From Mikania micrantha (lineage: Eukaryota > Streptophyta > Magnoliopsida > Asterales > Asteraceae), in contig CM018695.1 of the NCBI GenBank assembly GCA_009363875.1, forward strand, positions 18,882,755 to 18,946,754: a stretch of DNA of 64,000 bases. Reading direction: 5' to 3'. The notes under the pieces were generated by a model. That model worked only from the letters and a program-made list of their open reading frames with translations, was not told the origin of the DNA and searched no databases. Shown here one piece after another: positions 24,201 to 31,092 of this stretch (position 1 is its first letter; each line of letters begins with the position of its first letter). The position numbers were made by a program, and so were the translations under genes.

Positions 24201-27200
24201 TAATTGTTTACTCAAATCTACCTATTTATCTTGTTATTGGTCAACATTTTCAAGCCTAGTTGTTCTCTACAAGGTTTTCTTTTTTAAAATCTATCTAGGA
24301 CGACATTTATGGAGACTTTTTTAAGCACTCTTTTATCCAAAAAAACCAAGTGCAATTATCACTTAAATTCTCATCACAAGTCAGAATATGCAAATTTGAG
24401 GGGAGCGATTGCAAAATATTAAAGGGGTTATTCAGGATTTGAACATATATGATATATACACTACAAAAAACAATGTTTTAAGGAGACCCCCCCCCCCCGG
24501 GTTACTAAGTGGGTACGCCCCTGGAATTAATGCATGTTAGTAGGGGAAGAAAGAATAACAAAGGCTAAGTCTAGGGCTTGAGGTGATGTGACTTGTTGGA
24601 ACTGTCAACATTTAAAGCATTTCAATAATCAGTGTCCAAATGATTGGAAAGAAATTAGCACTGCATCAGACCACAAAGATGAAGCCTTGATCTGTAGCAT
24701 TGAGAACAGTATTGATTCCTGGGTTATGATTCTAGTGTTTCATTTCAAGCTACCCACAACAGTGAAGCATTGCAGAATTTGAAATTAGGTAATTTTGGTA
24801 AAGTAAGATTGGCGAACAATGATAATCTTAATGTTCCGGGCATAGGTGATATAGATTTAGATACTTCAGTCGGTTCTAGGTGGACTTTGAAAGATGTCAG
24901 GGTGATTCCAAGTTTGAACAAACAATTGATATCTGTCGAGCAGTTGGATGAACATGGACATGACTCATAAGGTAAGATTTGGGAATAGGCATTGGAAGGT
25001 GGTTAAAGGTAATCTTATCATAGCTCAAGGAAGAAAAGTGTTTCGCTTTATATGGTCAATATACATTATGAGAAAGAGGTTATCCCAGTTAAGAATAAGA
25101 CCAAAGTTTTTCTTAGGGTCAATCTAGTCCTCTTTGAATTGATCTTGTAATCTAGAGAAATGGAAGCCTTTTCCTAGAAAAGATGAAGACAGGGAATCGG
25201 AACTAAATCATTCTTTCTTCGTAGACTATGGACTTTGACGACTCTAGCTTCATCTAAGGGAAAGTAAAAAAGAAAAGCATCATTCACATCGAAAATAAAA
25301 AAGGATAGGCGCAGAGACTCGATGGAAGCTGTTCTAACGAATGGAGTTGATTATCTTACATTGGTAGAGGAATCCTTCTATCGAAACTTCAGAAAAGTAA
25401 ATTTCTTATGAATTCCAAGGTACTCTCTTTAATTTTCATCAAGAATTATGAGATTCATCATGTGAGAGGAAATAGACTACTCAAGAATTTCACATTTCAT
25501 TTATGTCATAATTGAATAAAGGATTCATAAAATCTAGATAAAAATAATAAGGAAGACATAATCAATGAAATTTTGCTTGATCTTCACTGGAAACTTGAGT
25601 AAGGAGTAGATCTTTTTGGAGTTTTCTAGAAGATGATCGTTTATAGAGTCTAGGTGGCAAAAGAAAGTTTGTTTTGCATATAATAAACTCAAAGCCACAT
25701 GTCAAGTTGAACGTGCTTGGAAAGGTTCAAAAAAATAAGTCAAGAGGTATTTGTGGCATTGAGAGCACAAACAGTCAATCGGTCAAAACCTCGGCCATTG
25801 TAACCGGATAGTGGGTTAAAAGAACCAATATTCGAGTTGTTAATGTTTATCCAAAGGATTGTCTACTTTATTCAGATAGTATTTGTTCACAGTGTGTTCT
25901 GGGATCCAACACTTCAGGTTAGTGGGAGCTGATAGGGACAGAGGACGAGTCAGAGGCAGCTTCAGCCATGATTCATGTGTTGCTGTTGGAGCTCATGAGA
26001 ACCTCAACGAGCCTTCAAATTAACAGATGGGACAGCTCCAACCAGGAGAGACGATTTAGATTACTAGAGGTTCAAGTGTTTACAGCAAAAGGTAGTTTAA
26101 GATTACTAGACAATTTATGGAGTATTGATTGGGCTTGATTATGTGGAGATTAAAATAATCGATTTTTGGCGTATTCTTAAGCCCGTTTTGTTTTCTTGTT
26201 CGCCAAGTTGTAAACCCTAATTGAATCTCCATTTACACACGCGATGTACTTGTAATTCCTCATCATGGCAGAAAGCAATAAAAAGTTTCCTTATTGCAAC
26301 CTGTGAACGTAAGTGTCCACATCGACTAAACCACGTTAAATCTTGTGTTCGTTTTTTCTTTCTCATTACAGATTGTTTGTGTTTGTTTGTGTTTTTGAAT
26401 ACCTTAATCCTAACAAAAGTAACCTCAAACAAATGAAAGCATGTTAATTTTTAACATTTTCTCATGATTAAATACAAGCTTGTAGAAAAAATGAAGATAT
26501 TCTAGTCCAAGCAACCTACACACTAAAGGATCAACATGCATTTAAAAAGTAAATACAATGTTAAGGATCTATTTCAGAGCCACCACTAAATATACAAAAA
26601 GACCACTAAAGTTATATGACAGACATTCCAATACTTTAATCACAACTATATTGTATGTACTTACATTCTAGCAGAAGGTTTATCACCTTCTGGATTTAGC
26701 TTCTGCCAAGCATATGGTTTTTGAGCAGTATCCAAAGCCCAAGCATCTGAAAGCACTTTCTTTCCTAGAAGACAAGAAAATGTTATTGTAAGTTTAGCAC
26801 TAAAGATGACATTGGCACATTCCAAAATGAGCCTCAGTGTGAAGTGTGCCATTTTCCATCAAGAAAAAGATCAAACAAATTTAAAAAGAGGGTTTACAAA
26901 TAAAAAACTTTTAAGCGTATTAAATATTTTAATGACATAATGGAACCAAACAACAGATAGCATTTCCACACTATACTACTATACTAATCGTCTAATCTAA
27001 CCCCTAAAAGTAGCGAGATAGCTAGGTAGTTGAAGATGTTAGGCACACTCAAGGCACAAAGAGTGAACATGTCGCCTAGGCGCAACTGCGCAAGGCACTT
27101 AAAAACAAGGGCCTTTTTAAGCAAGGAGCACTATATAAACAGCCAATTTTTAGGTTTTTTGCACTAGTTTAGCAGCTAGGAGCAAAGTGCTAAGAAGCAA

Positions 27201-29095
27201 GGCCTAGGATAAGCAAGTCACATAACATAACATACAATTTTTAAATTTAAACAAATTTAGGTTTTAGGCTTGTATAAGGCCAATTCAGGATAGTATGGGC
27301 GGATTCAAACAAATTTCTAAATTTAAAGCAGGCCAAAATTTACAAGATTAAGCCCGAGTCTCTGGGAAATTTGGCCAAAATATTAGCCGAAACTTTGTAG
27401 GAATTCACCCGAGGATCTGGATGGCCACAGGCATTTTTCGGTGCCTCACCTCATCTGAAAGCCTAGAATGAGCTTCGAGGGCTTTTTACAACATAGGTTC
27501 CTAGACATGAGCCATTTGTGCCTTTGATTACATAGCAAGAAAGTAACACATATCTCACCGGAATCATTAACGGTAACTCCTCAACAACTCAACTATAGTT
27601 TCAAAGCAAGAATTTTACTGACAGAAATGCTATTTTAACAGCTTAAACATTAGCATTAACAGTATGTCACTTGACAATGAATGTTCCAATATGCTGAGTA
27701 TTTGAAACCAAAATTTAAAAGTATAAACAAGTAAAACCTAAAATTTAACAGCGTAACACAGTATTATAAACGAAACAACAAAAAAGTTAAACCCAAAACT
27801 AGCAACTAAAAAGCCAAAACTAGTAGATATTAACTCAATATATTATTCAACATAAAACACTTCACAGTTAAGAACTTAACGACGAAAAGCTAGCTGTTGT
27901 AGCAATTGTTACTTTGTAGTGGCCGAAAAATGCTATGATGCTAAGATTTCACATAACAATTTAGTCAATACATGAGCCCCCTTTTTCTTTTGAATTATTT
28001 CAAGAGTAATATATCCAACACCACATCACAAAAAGATCAAGAAACTAAGTCCATATTCAACAGGGATACCCAGAATTTCTTTAAGAGTGAAAAGGCAAGA
28101 ATGTCTTGCATTTGTTTAACAAATATGTTCACATACAAAAAAAAAGATGGGAATGTAAATAAAATCATAACAGTTTTCCATTTGTTATATTCAAGTGATT
28201 AATCATCCTAGAAATTTGACTACCATCTTCCAGCTGTATAAACGTGATAAACTCACCATCATTGCCACTAACAGTGACTAGGTACCGTTGGGCTACCAGA
28301 TCCATTACATGGCCATAACGAGGACCAGGACCCTCCCCTCTAACAACCACCCTGCAAGCAAAAAACAAAATCAAGCCAAAATCATAGACAAACAACTAAC
28401 CGTACAGCTGAATTCAACTGCACATATTCACCGGTGCCACTTGTATCTGTCATTGGTCAAGTCGAGCACGTAAAGATCATCTGTCGAATGCCCAGCAGGA
28501 CCTATCCCCCCCTAACAACAGCACAAATGTATCAAACAGGAAAGCCTAAAGTTTGCATGCATTACACTGTAAATCTAGTCATCAATCACCTGAAATGCAA
28601 CCATGGTTCCTACAACAGCTGCTGCATGAGCAGCCCTCGGTGAAGGAGGCTCCCCAGCCGGTTGAATTCTAAGAAATTTTCAAAAATTAAGATTCAGAAT
28701 TCAAAAAAATGCAGTGCAGGAATAAAGTATAATGCAATGGAAGCAACCTGGTCCATTTCCTAGTAAGAACATCGTATACATGAACAGAGTTGGTCACACC
28801 ATCTAACCCTAGAATTGAAAAACATTTAAACTGATGAATCAATTTGCAGCAGCTATGATTGGAAACTAGGGACGAAAGATGAATGATTACGGATTCCGGG
28901 GACGGCAGAGGAGGGTCCGCCTCCGATGGCGGTGGCGCCACCGAATAAGATGAGACGAGGGCCGTGAGTTTTGGTTGGCGCGACGGCGGTGAGAGTGTGG
29001 GCGCAGCGAGGACCAGGAGCGTCATCTTCTGTGTCCCAGTAAGTCTCTAATGGACCATAGCTCGGAGCGGGTTGCAGCCACTGCTTCGAACCCAT
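672..29095 (-). CDS. BSL1: BSL1-type Kelch-repeat serine/threonine protein phosphatase (21 exons)
   Basis: Spliced gene, exons in coding order: 29095-28891, 28808-28748, 28668-28590, 28511-28432, 28351-28257, 26764-26665, 20316-20247, 20133-20032, 19923-19842, 19546-19376, 19259-19100, 4615-4420, 3692-3525, 3466-3228, 3135-3051, 2971-2873, 2574-2375, 2282-2207, 1218-1083, 976-837, 755-672. All introns are GT-AG and the phases agree; the total is 2628 bases, or 875 residues, close to the roughly 880 of Arabidopsis BSL1. The N-terminus begins MGSKQWLQPAPSYGPLETYW, which separates BSL1 from BSL2/BSL3. Residues about 20-390 are Kelch repeats and 524-830 a PPP-family phosphatase. Known role of the family: BSU1/BSL phosphatases act in brassinosteroid signalling by dephosphorylating BIN2-type GSK3 kinases. 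All catalytic motifs are present and no lesion was seen, so I infer a functional gene despite 28 kb of transposon-filled introns. Only the exon 11 donor (19100) was chosen mainly by frame. Confidence 0.95.
1407..1950. mobile_element. hAT-type MITE in BSL1 intron 18
   Basis: A 544-bp element bounded by inverted ends that begin CTTGGTTTTAAA on the left and CTTGGTTTAAAAC on the complementary right end, continuing into GCGCACTAAGG-like sequence. The flanks are ATAATAAT and ATAACAAT, an 8-bp target duplication with one mismatch, as expected for hAT-type elements. It has no coding capacity. A SINE is inserted inside it. A relative with the same ends lies at 20942-21654. Confidence 0.7.
1644..1769 (-). 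mobile_element. Au-like SINE, minus orientation
   Basis: Read on the minus strand it starts GGAGCCGGGGGCTCC, continues through CAGTCTCTCTATC, GGTAGGGGTTAAGG and GGCCCCACTCAAAGTGGG, and ends in a TTGTTGTTGT tail, the layout of plant Au SINEs. It is flanked by a direct repeat of about 16 bp (CTATTGTACAACTACA at 1628-1643 and 1770-1785), a clear target-site duplication. It sits inside the MITE at 1407-1950. Confidence 0.75.
4066..4198 (-). mobile_element. Au-like SINE in BSL1 intron 12
   Basis: The minus strand reads GAGCCGCGGGGTCTCATTGC, then ACCTCTCTATCCCTTGGGG, GTAGAGGTAAGGCTGTCTA, ACCCTAACTTAGC and a GATGATGATGATG tail. This is the same family and orientation as the copy at 1644 but diverged. 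The exact ends are uncertain because the tail merges with an ATC repeat. Confidence 0.65.
4759..5022 (-). repeat. Copia A 3' LTR
   Basis: This 264-bp LTR matches 14875-15129 over its whole length, including the shared core around CAACTTAGTTCGGTCAA / CAAGTTGCAACTTG and the end TCCACAAAACCCAGCA. Confidence 0.72.
5023..5970 (-). other. Copia A interior, no open frame left
   Basis: Sequence between the copia A 3' LTR and the hAT insertion. It starts with the polypurine tract. I found no intact coding frame or protein motif; it is probably decayed 3' untranslated or pol sequence of copia A. Confidence 0.45.
6683..7174 (+). CDS. Unknown protein of the small LTR element, frame 1
   Basis: A 163-codon frame starting MAACGMNHHLCRQTVLFSSQ, 13 bases after the primer site. 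It contains an acidic/aromatic stretch (SPPCFDDYGDEEVSKNDYLW) and many charged residues, with no zinc knuckle, DSG protease or DDE motif. It ends at a probable frameshift near 7150, because a second frame continues immediately (LEGLNIADHIAF). I do not recognise a family. The position is that of gag, but the function is unknown. Confidence 0.5.
   Translation: MAACGMNHHLCRQTVLFSSQGCKLQETNLEAFIGYENHGKEEHPGVCSDIYPSPPCFDDYGDEEVSKNDYLWVSKVLNRLAIQEGEPLKGIDFSLDPNRGLTESIVGLKDKYVNRWMTGYTNTLASNFDEFLEVDPMMNRDDQVISLDYRKKLARKFGRFEYC
7152..7430 (+). pseudogene. Continuation of the unknown protein after a frameshift
   Basis: This frame overlaps the end of the preceding one and has no ATG of its own (it opens at a TTG), which suggests that the two were once one frame. 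It is rich in Ser, Thr and acidic residues (VSQEQPTTLKDIDTCGSNE) and stops at 7428-7430. No domain was recognised. Confidence 0.4.
7481..7864 (+). CDS. Unknown C-terminal frame running into the 3' LTR
   Basis: A 127-codon frame in the same register as the first one. It spans the purine tract and ends inside the 3' LTR with residues GDLVTGSDLE, so the LTR start doubles as coding sequence. No recognised domain. It is most likely the decayed C-terminal part of the element's one product. Confidence 0.4.
   Translation: MISRNTDQFAHNYVCMTFVHKDITHGLHVRTYQNSLEDGLCHIGDQNATNRDGPSTNKTIVLAFNGYELFDETFSLEGLNVDSYVGVDGSIKFLKQLNDNAHKTRGRVFFKDRENDEGDLVTGSDLE
8472..8734 (-). repeat. Copia B 3' LTR
   Basis: This 263-bp repeat matches 13695-13932, sharing TGTTAGGTATTA, the CGGTTGATG(C/T)GACCT core, AGGTTAAAACACC(T/C)AATGG and the end AAACCTAAC. 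Confidence 0.78.
9378..9790 (-). pseudogene. Copia B Gag/protease remnant
   Basis: The frame at 9378-9650 encodes FRKVRLANDEMLEVTGMRDI and ISVGQLDKQGMKV, typical of the copia protease to pre-integrase region. Just upstream (about 9740-9790) the minus strand gives a broken zinc knuckle (KCWSYNEVGHV). The active-site DSG context is altered and the frame stops, so it is not functional. The related copia D carries the same block at 24770-24970. Confidence 0.7.
9861..11885 (-). mobile_element. Gypsy-like element E3 with internal deletion, nested in copia B
   Basis: Two direct repeats (about 9861-10203 and 11598-11885) read on the minus strand start TGATAGAGATTATAGCTATA. Before the 3' copy the minus strand has CCCAAGTCTTGAGGACAAGA and the purine tract AGGGGGGAGTAG, the usual end of a plant Ty3/gypsy pol. 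The interior (1.4 kb) keeps a gag N-terminus and the extreme pol C-terminus but lacks protease, RT and integrase. Left end uncertain by about 10 bp. Confidence 0.68.
10531..10986 (-). pseudogene. Gag N-terminal remnant of gypsy-like element
   Basis: The frame begins MVDHISRLDAHEHQIVQLQK and continues as a likely coiled coil (heptads through KTSIKLLQEERSASIEFRK), then QFVETFLGASG. This layout matches the N-terminus of many plant gypsy Gag proteins. The last third appears frameshifted and no capsid core or zinc knuckle follows. Confidence 0.5.
11917..12724 (+). mobile_element. Mini-element E4: LTR, short 3' pol tail, LTR
   Basis: Two nearly identical 314-315-bp repeats (11917-12231 and 12411-12724), starting TGATAGAGATT and both ending at GAATTCCC, enclose only about 180 bp. 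That spacer holds the pol 3' end and purine tract (CCAAGTCTTGAGGACGA, AGAGGGGAGTAA) seen in E3. Both repeats stop at the same internal point, so the unit looks like a partial tandem copy rather than a clean insertion. Orientation is opposite to E3, with 31 bp between their LTR starts. Confidence 0.65.
12748..13258 (-). pseudogene. Copia B gag remnant
   Basis: The minus strand opens MADEGKIQIEKFNGTDFVRW at 13258, followed by KMKMEALLSKKDLDMVIEDK, the conserved start of plant copia Gag. After a frameshift and stops, 12748-12969 resumes with VHINNLRLSFVGIKFDDETK and LLFSLPDSWYRTATVV, the capsid-core region. It is truncated at 12725 by the E3/E4 debris. Confidence 0.75.
13695..13932 (-). repeat. 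Copia B 5' LTR
   Basis: Partner of 8472-8734. The tRNA-Met primer site on the minus strand begins two bases beyond its inner edge (complement of GCTCTGATACCACT at 13681-13694). Confidence 0.75.
14080..14400 (-). pseudogene. Copia A gag remnant
   Basis: Minus-strand translation gives QNKKIEKFDGQDFRFWKIHI, then DLLYHKDIYQ and VAFNIVYERTMCGLLKALL, a copia Gag N-terminus with stops. It lies about 475 bp inside the copia A 5' LTR, the correct place for gag. Confidence 0.6.
14875..15129 (-). repeat. Copia A 5' LTR
   Basis: Partner of 4759-5022. The inner edge is followed on the minus strand by a primer-site-like CTGGTATCAGATCTC. The outer edge abuts copia C. Confidence 0.7.
15737..15766. repeat. 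30-bp perfect palindromic insertion flanked by CCTGG duplication
   Basis: TGATAGAGATTATAG is followed directly by its exact reverse complement. The insert lies between CCTGG (15732-15736) and CCTGG (15767-15771), a 5-bp target duplication in the gag frame of copia C. Its arm equals the first 15 bases of the gypsy-like LTR seen in E3 (minus strand from 10203 and from 11885). Confidence 0.85.
18477..18524 (+). repeat. 24-bp tandem duplication in the copia C RNase H region
   Basis: Two adjacent copies of a unit containing GACAGTTTCTCGCTCTTCTA, within the remnant RNase H coding region; one copy would restore the usual spacing before the conserved TESEYKALA-like segment. Confidence 0.7.
19100..20316 (-). 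CDS. BSL1: BSL1 exons 7-11, last Kelch repeats and linker
   Basis: Five exons encode about residues 207-402. They carry GMFLLCGGRDNLGT, WEWTLAPGVSPSPRYQHA, LHVTGGVLRGGR, MRRGRHAASSVGGRLYVFGG and DVLLDDFLIAED, the final Kelch blades and the start of the Ser-rich linker to the phosphatase. The group is isolated between two transposon-filled introns: 6348 bases upstream and 14484 bases downstream. Exon 11 ends at AG|GTTAGG, and its phase fits exon 12 exactly. Confidence 0.93.
19687..19785 (-). mobile_element. Au-like SINE fragment in BSL1 intron 9
   Basis: The plus strand shows CTCATAGCTAAGCTATTTAG, GGGTCTTGGAAGGGTCTTAG, GTAGACAAACCTTACCTCTA and TCCCTAAGGATAGAAGACTC, the reverse complement of the same SINE family as at 4066-4198. 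Ends are uncertain. Confidence 0.55.
20645..20706 (-). mobile_element. Short Au-like SINE fragment in BSL1 intron 6
   Basis: A 60-bp remnant: GGATCTGGAAAGGGTAAATT, GTAGGCAAACTTTACCTCTA and ACTCTCGGCTCA, in the same orientation as the other three copies. Too short for a TSD call. Confidence 0.45.
20942..21654. mobile_element. hAT-type MITE in BSL1 intron 6, same family as 1407-1950
   Basis: Inverted ends CTTGGTTTTAAATTGTGAGA and, on the complementary right end, CTTGGTTTTAGATTGCATGC. Flanks ATCTCCAC (20934-20941) and ATCTCCAT (21655-21662) form an 8-bp duplication with one mismatch. It is 713 bp, non-coding, and contains a TAA microsatellite at about 21245-21272. Confidence 0.72.
22106..22760. 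mobile_element. hAT-type MITE with GTTCGTTC subterminal repeats
   Basis: Begins AGGGCTATAAAGAACCCAAC; the complementary right end reads AGGGCTGTAGCCTGTAAACG. Flanks ATGTATGT and ATGTGTGT form an 8-bp duplication with one mismatch. Both ends are packed with copies of GTTCGTT / AACGAAC-type sequence around an AT-rich centre, the arrangement of transposase-binding subterminal repeats. Non-coding. Confidence 0.72.
23431..24970 (+). pseudogene. Copia D gag/protease pseudogene
   Basis: Pieces in order: VTMHINSLNSVLPILGLDEV (gag core), then after the 23676-24523 insertion the zinc knuckle CWNCQHLKHFNNQCPNDW, the linker DEALICSIENSIDSWV, and GKVRLANNDNLNVPGIGDID with NKQLISVEQLDEHG. The matching block in copia B shows they are relatives. 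Multiple stops and the inserted element make it non-functional. Confidence 0.72.
23676..24523. mobile_element. TIR element inserted in copia D gag
   Basis: Left end CAGTGGCGGACCCATAAATT; complementary right end CAGGGGCGTACCCACTTAGT: inverted ends that agree at 12 of the first 14 positions. The interior is AT-rich and non-coding with two copies of CATGGGAGGC near the left end and a run of C at about 24488-24498. No clean TSD was found, so the superfamily is uncertain (hAT-like ends). Confidence 0.55.
25288..25400 (+). other. Plastid-like insertion: trnL(UAA) group I intron fragment
   Basis: The stretch GAAAATAAAAAAGGATAGGC, then GCAGAGACTCGATGGAAGCT, GTTCTAACGAATGGAGTTGA and GAGGAATCCTTCTATCGAAA closely resembles the conserved R-element region of the chloroplast trnL(UAA) intron. 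It lies inside the decayed copia D, so it is nuclear DNA of plastid origin (NUPT), possibly via the mitochondrion. Borders with copia D are not clear; no trnL exon is visible here. Confidence 0.6.
26665..29095 (-). CDS. BSL1: BSL1 exons 1-6, first Kelch repeats
   Basis: Six exons encode residues 1-207. The start codon is the ATG at 29095-29093 because the conserved MGSK N-terminus begins there; an upstream in-frame ATG at 29128 would add 11 unconserved residues. Kelch signatures are visible as GPRCAHTLTA, RLILFGGATA, PRAAHAAAVVGTM, GGIGPAGHSTDDLYVLDLT, GPRYGHVMDLV and LSDAWALDTA. Introns 1-4 are short (79-82 bases) and intron 5 is 1492 bases. Exon 6 ends in phase 2 (first two bases of the ATG of residue 207). 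Confidence 0.95.
26765..28256 (-). other. BSL1 intron 5
   Basis: An AT-rich 1.5-kb intron with GT-AG ends. Between about 27040 and 27540 it contains repeated GGCAC / AGGCGC-type sequence (GTCGCCTAGGCGCAACTGCG and later GTGCCTTTGATTAC) that recalls the ends of the hAT-like element at 5979-8391, but I could not define inverted ends or a TSD. Confidence 0.4.
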
Positions 29096-29318
29096 AAAAC
29101 CCAAAACCACAATGGAATGAAAGATCACAACGGATTACTAACACCCATAACCCTTCGTGGGATTCGGCGTTACTGAATCCGTATGCAATTATTGCATATA
29201 CAAGAGAATAATACCGGATCAAATTGATCACAGAAAACAGTTTGTATAAATCTTAATTTGGATCAGGTGGAATCGCACTAAACAGAAGACCGATGATCGA
29301 GAAAATGGTAAGATCAGG

Positions 29319-29897
29319 TAGGGGTGTTGATCGGGTCAACCCGATCGGGTTTCGGGTTAATCGGGTCGGGTTAGTCGGGTTTTCCCTAAAAAAATATTAA
29401 CCCGTAACCCGACCCGAATAACGCTCGGGTTAATCGGGTTCGGGTTAGTCGGGTCACGGGTTAGTCGGGTCGGGTCAATCGGGTTAGTCGGGTTGGTGTT
29501 TATTTGTTATTATCTTTTCCTAATTTTAAATTTCTACAAATAATTCATTTTATAAACATAATTCAATGAAAAATATGTAAATAATTTATTTTTCATATAT
29601 AATTTGATTAATAGTTATTGTCATATTTTGGTAAAAAGTTGAATATATCTTATATTTAATAATTAATATATATAAAAAAATAAAAATCATTCTTATTCGG
29701 GTTATTCGGGTTGACCCGAAACCCGACTAACTTTTAAAAATATACCCGAGACCCGACCCTATTAACAGTTCGGGTTAATCGGGTTGACCCGAATAACCCG
29801 ACTAACATTTTTGACCCGAATAACCCGACCCTATTAAGCTTATTCGGGTTCGGGTGCGGGTCGGGTTAATCGGGTTCGGGTATTTTCGACACCCCTA
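29319..29897. mobile_element. hAT-type MITE in the BSL1 5' flank
   Basis: Starts TAGGGGTGTTGATCGGGTCA and ends CGACACCCCTA. Flanked by a perfect 8-bp duplication AGATCAGG (29311-29318 and 29898-29905). Both arms are built of many copies of CGGGTTAATCGGGT / CGGGTTAGTCGGG-type units around an AT-rich core of about 200 bp. Non-coding. It lies 224 bp upstream of the BSL1 start codon, so it is within the promoter or 5' UTR. Confidence 0.85.
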
Positions 29898-30454
29898 AGA
29901 TCAGGTTGGACTAAATTGATAATTTGCTGATTGAATTGATTTGACTAAATTTAAAATCTAGATAAATATCATACCCTAGCCTATATAATTAACGATCACT
30001 ACTACCCGCAATGCTAAATATGCATTACTACATGTGTCCTAGTCATCACTGTTACATCAGCATTTCACTATTTCATTTTTTATTTTTTTAAACAGATAAT
30101 TTTTTAATGTAAAAACATATTAATATATATATTAAAAACCAAGTTTCCTTCCCCTCACATTTACACTGTTCCTCTTGGTACAAGTAAGGATGCTTAAGAT
30201 ACAAGTCATCTACTCTTTCATACCTCTTGCTCCTCACCTCTCTTTCATACGCCTCATCTCTCTCTCTTTATCGGCGGTTTATGCGTCCTTAAACCGACGC
30301 CGGAACTTCCGGTTGCTCCTCCACCATCTGACCGCTTCGTCGATGTAGCCCGGCGAAACCCTCACCGTCCTCCGACAACCTCCGTCTATTTTCTCCCTTC
30401 GATCTAGGGTTCTCTGTCCTTCATAAAACAAGCGACGGCGAGGGTGATTAAGTA

Positions 30455-30590
30455 CGGTGGCGACAGTAGCTAGCAGGAGGTACAGGAGAGGGGGTGTTGA
30501 AGGGTTGTTGGTTCATGATGAAGGTGACTCCCTGCACTTTCAATCGGCCCTTCCATCACCGATAGCACCAAAAACAAAGACGGTAGGTAT
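30455..30590 (+). pseudogene. Possible captured exon of unknown gene
   Basis: An open frame reading TVATVASRRYRRGGVEGLLV and HDEGDSLHFQSALPSPIAPK ends at a good donor (ACG|GTAGGT). GC content is higher than in the surroundings and a CT-rich leader precedes it, as in a first exon with 5' UTR. I do not recognise the protein. Confidence 0.35.
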
Positions 30591-31092
30591 TTTGAAATTA
30601 CTCGAACTATAAACTTGATTTGGTTTGTATCAATTGTTAATGACTGTGATTTTTGAGAGTCAAATATTAGTGCTGGAACTAGAAACTTGATTTGGTTTGT
30701 ATCAATTGTTAATGACTGTAATTTTTCTGAGACTAGGGTTTGAACTACTTCCTTCTTTTTCTTAGGAATATTTACACTAAGTGGTTTTTAGGTACTTTGG
30801 AGTTTTCTAATATCCTCACAGTACTATGCATTGAAAATTCAGGCACGTATCATATTAGTTTATGTTTGAGATTTGTCTGAGCCTAGGTTTATATTGTTCT
30901 GTTAAAAAACTTGAATTTTATGAAAGTAGGATAGGCGTCTGTCCCTTGATTTGAAACATCTTTCCTTCCCTTTTTGAGATTTTATTACTGTTACTGATTG
31001 AAGAGGAGGGGTTTGAGTGAACTTTCAAAGTTGAAGACTAAGGCGTTTTTTTAGCAAAGAATTGGTAAGGCATATTAGATATCAGGTTGACC

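Larger units (their letters stand above)
23001..26410 (+). mobile_element. Copia D: degenerate Ty1/copia element in BSL1 intron 6
   Basis: Two diverged LTR-like repeats (about 23001-23224 and 26098-26410) share TTTATGGAGT, TTAAGCCC, TTGTTC(A/G)(G/C)CAAGTTGTAAA, CCACATTAAATC / CCACGTTAAATC and a GTTTGTGTTTG tail. A primer-site-like AGTGGTGTAGCTATAGCTC follows the left repeat. Inside are gag (23431-23628), a zinc knuckle (CWNCQHLKHFNNQC, about 24592) and a protease-side block (24770-24970), all plus strand and close to copia B. Integrase and RT are missing. LTR ends are approximate. Confidence 0.68.

Noticed and set aside
27040..27540. Second hAT element in BSL1 intron 5
   Set aside because: GGCGC-type words are present but no paired inverted ends or 8-bp duplication could be found, so it was not called as an element.
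30240..30480. BSL1 bidirectional-promoter partner gene
   Set aside because: The segment lies inside the candidate Helitron and the following coding fragments are broken, so a captured leader is more likely.
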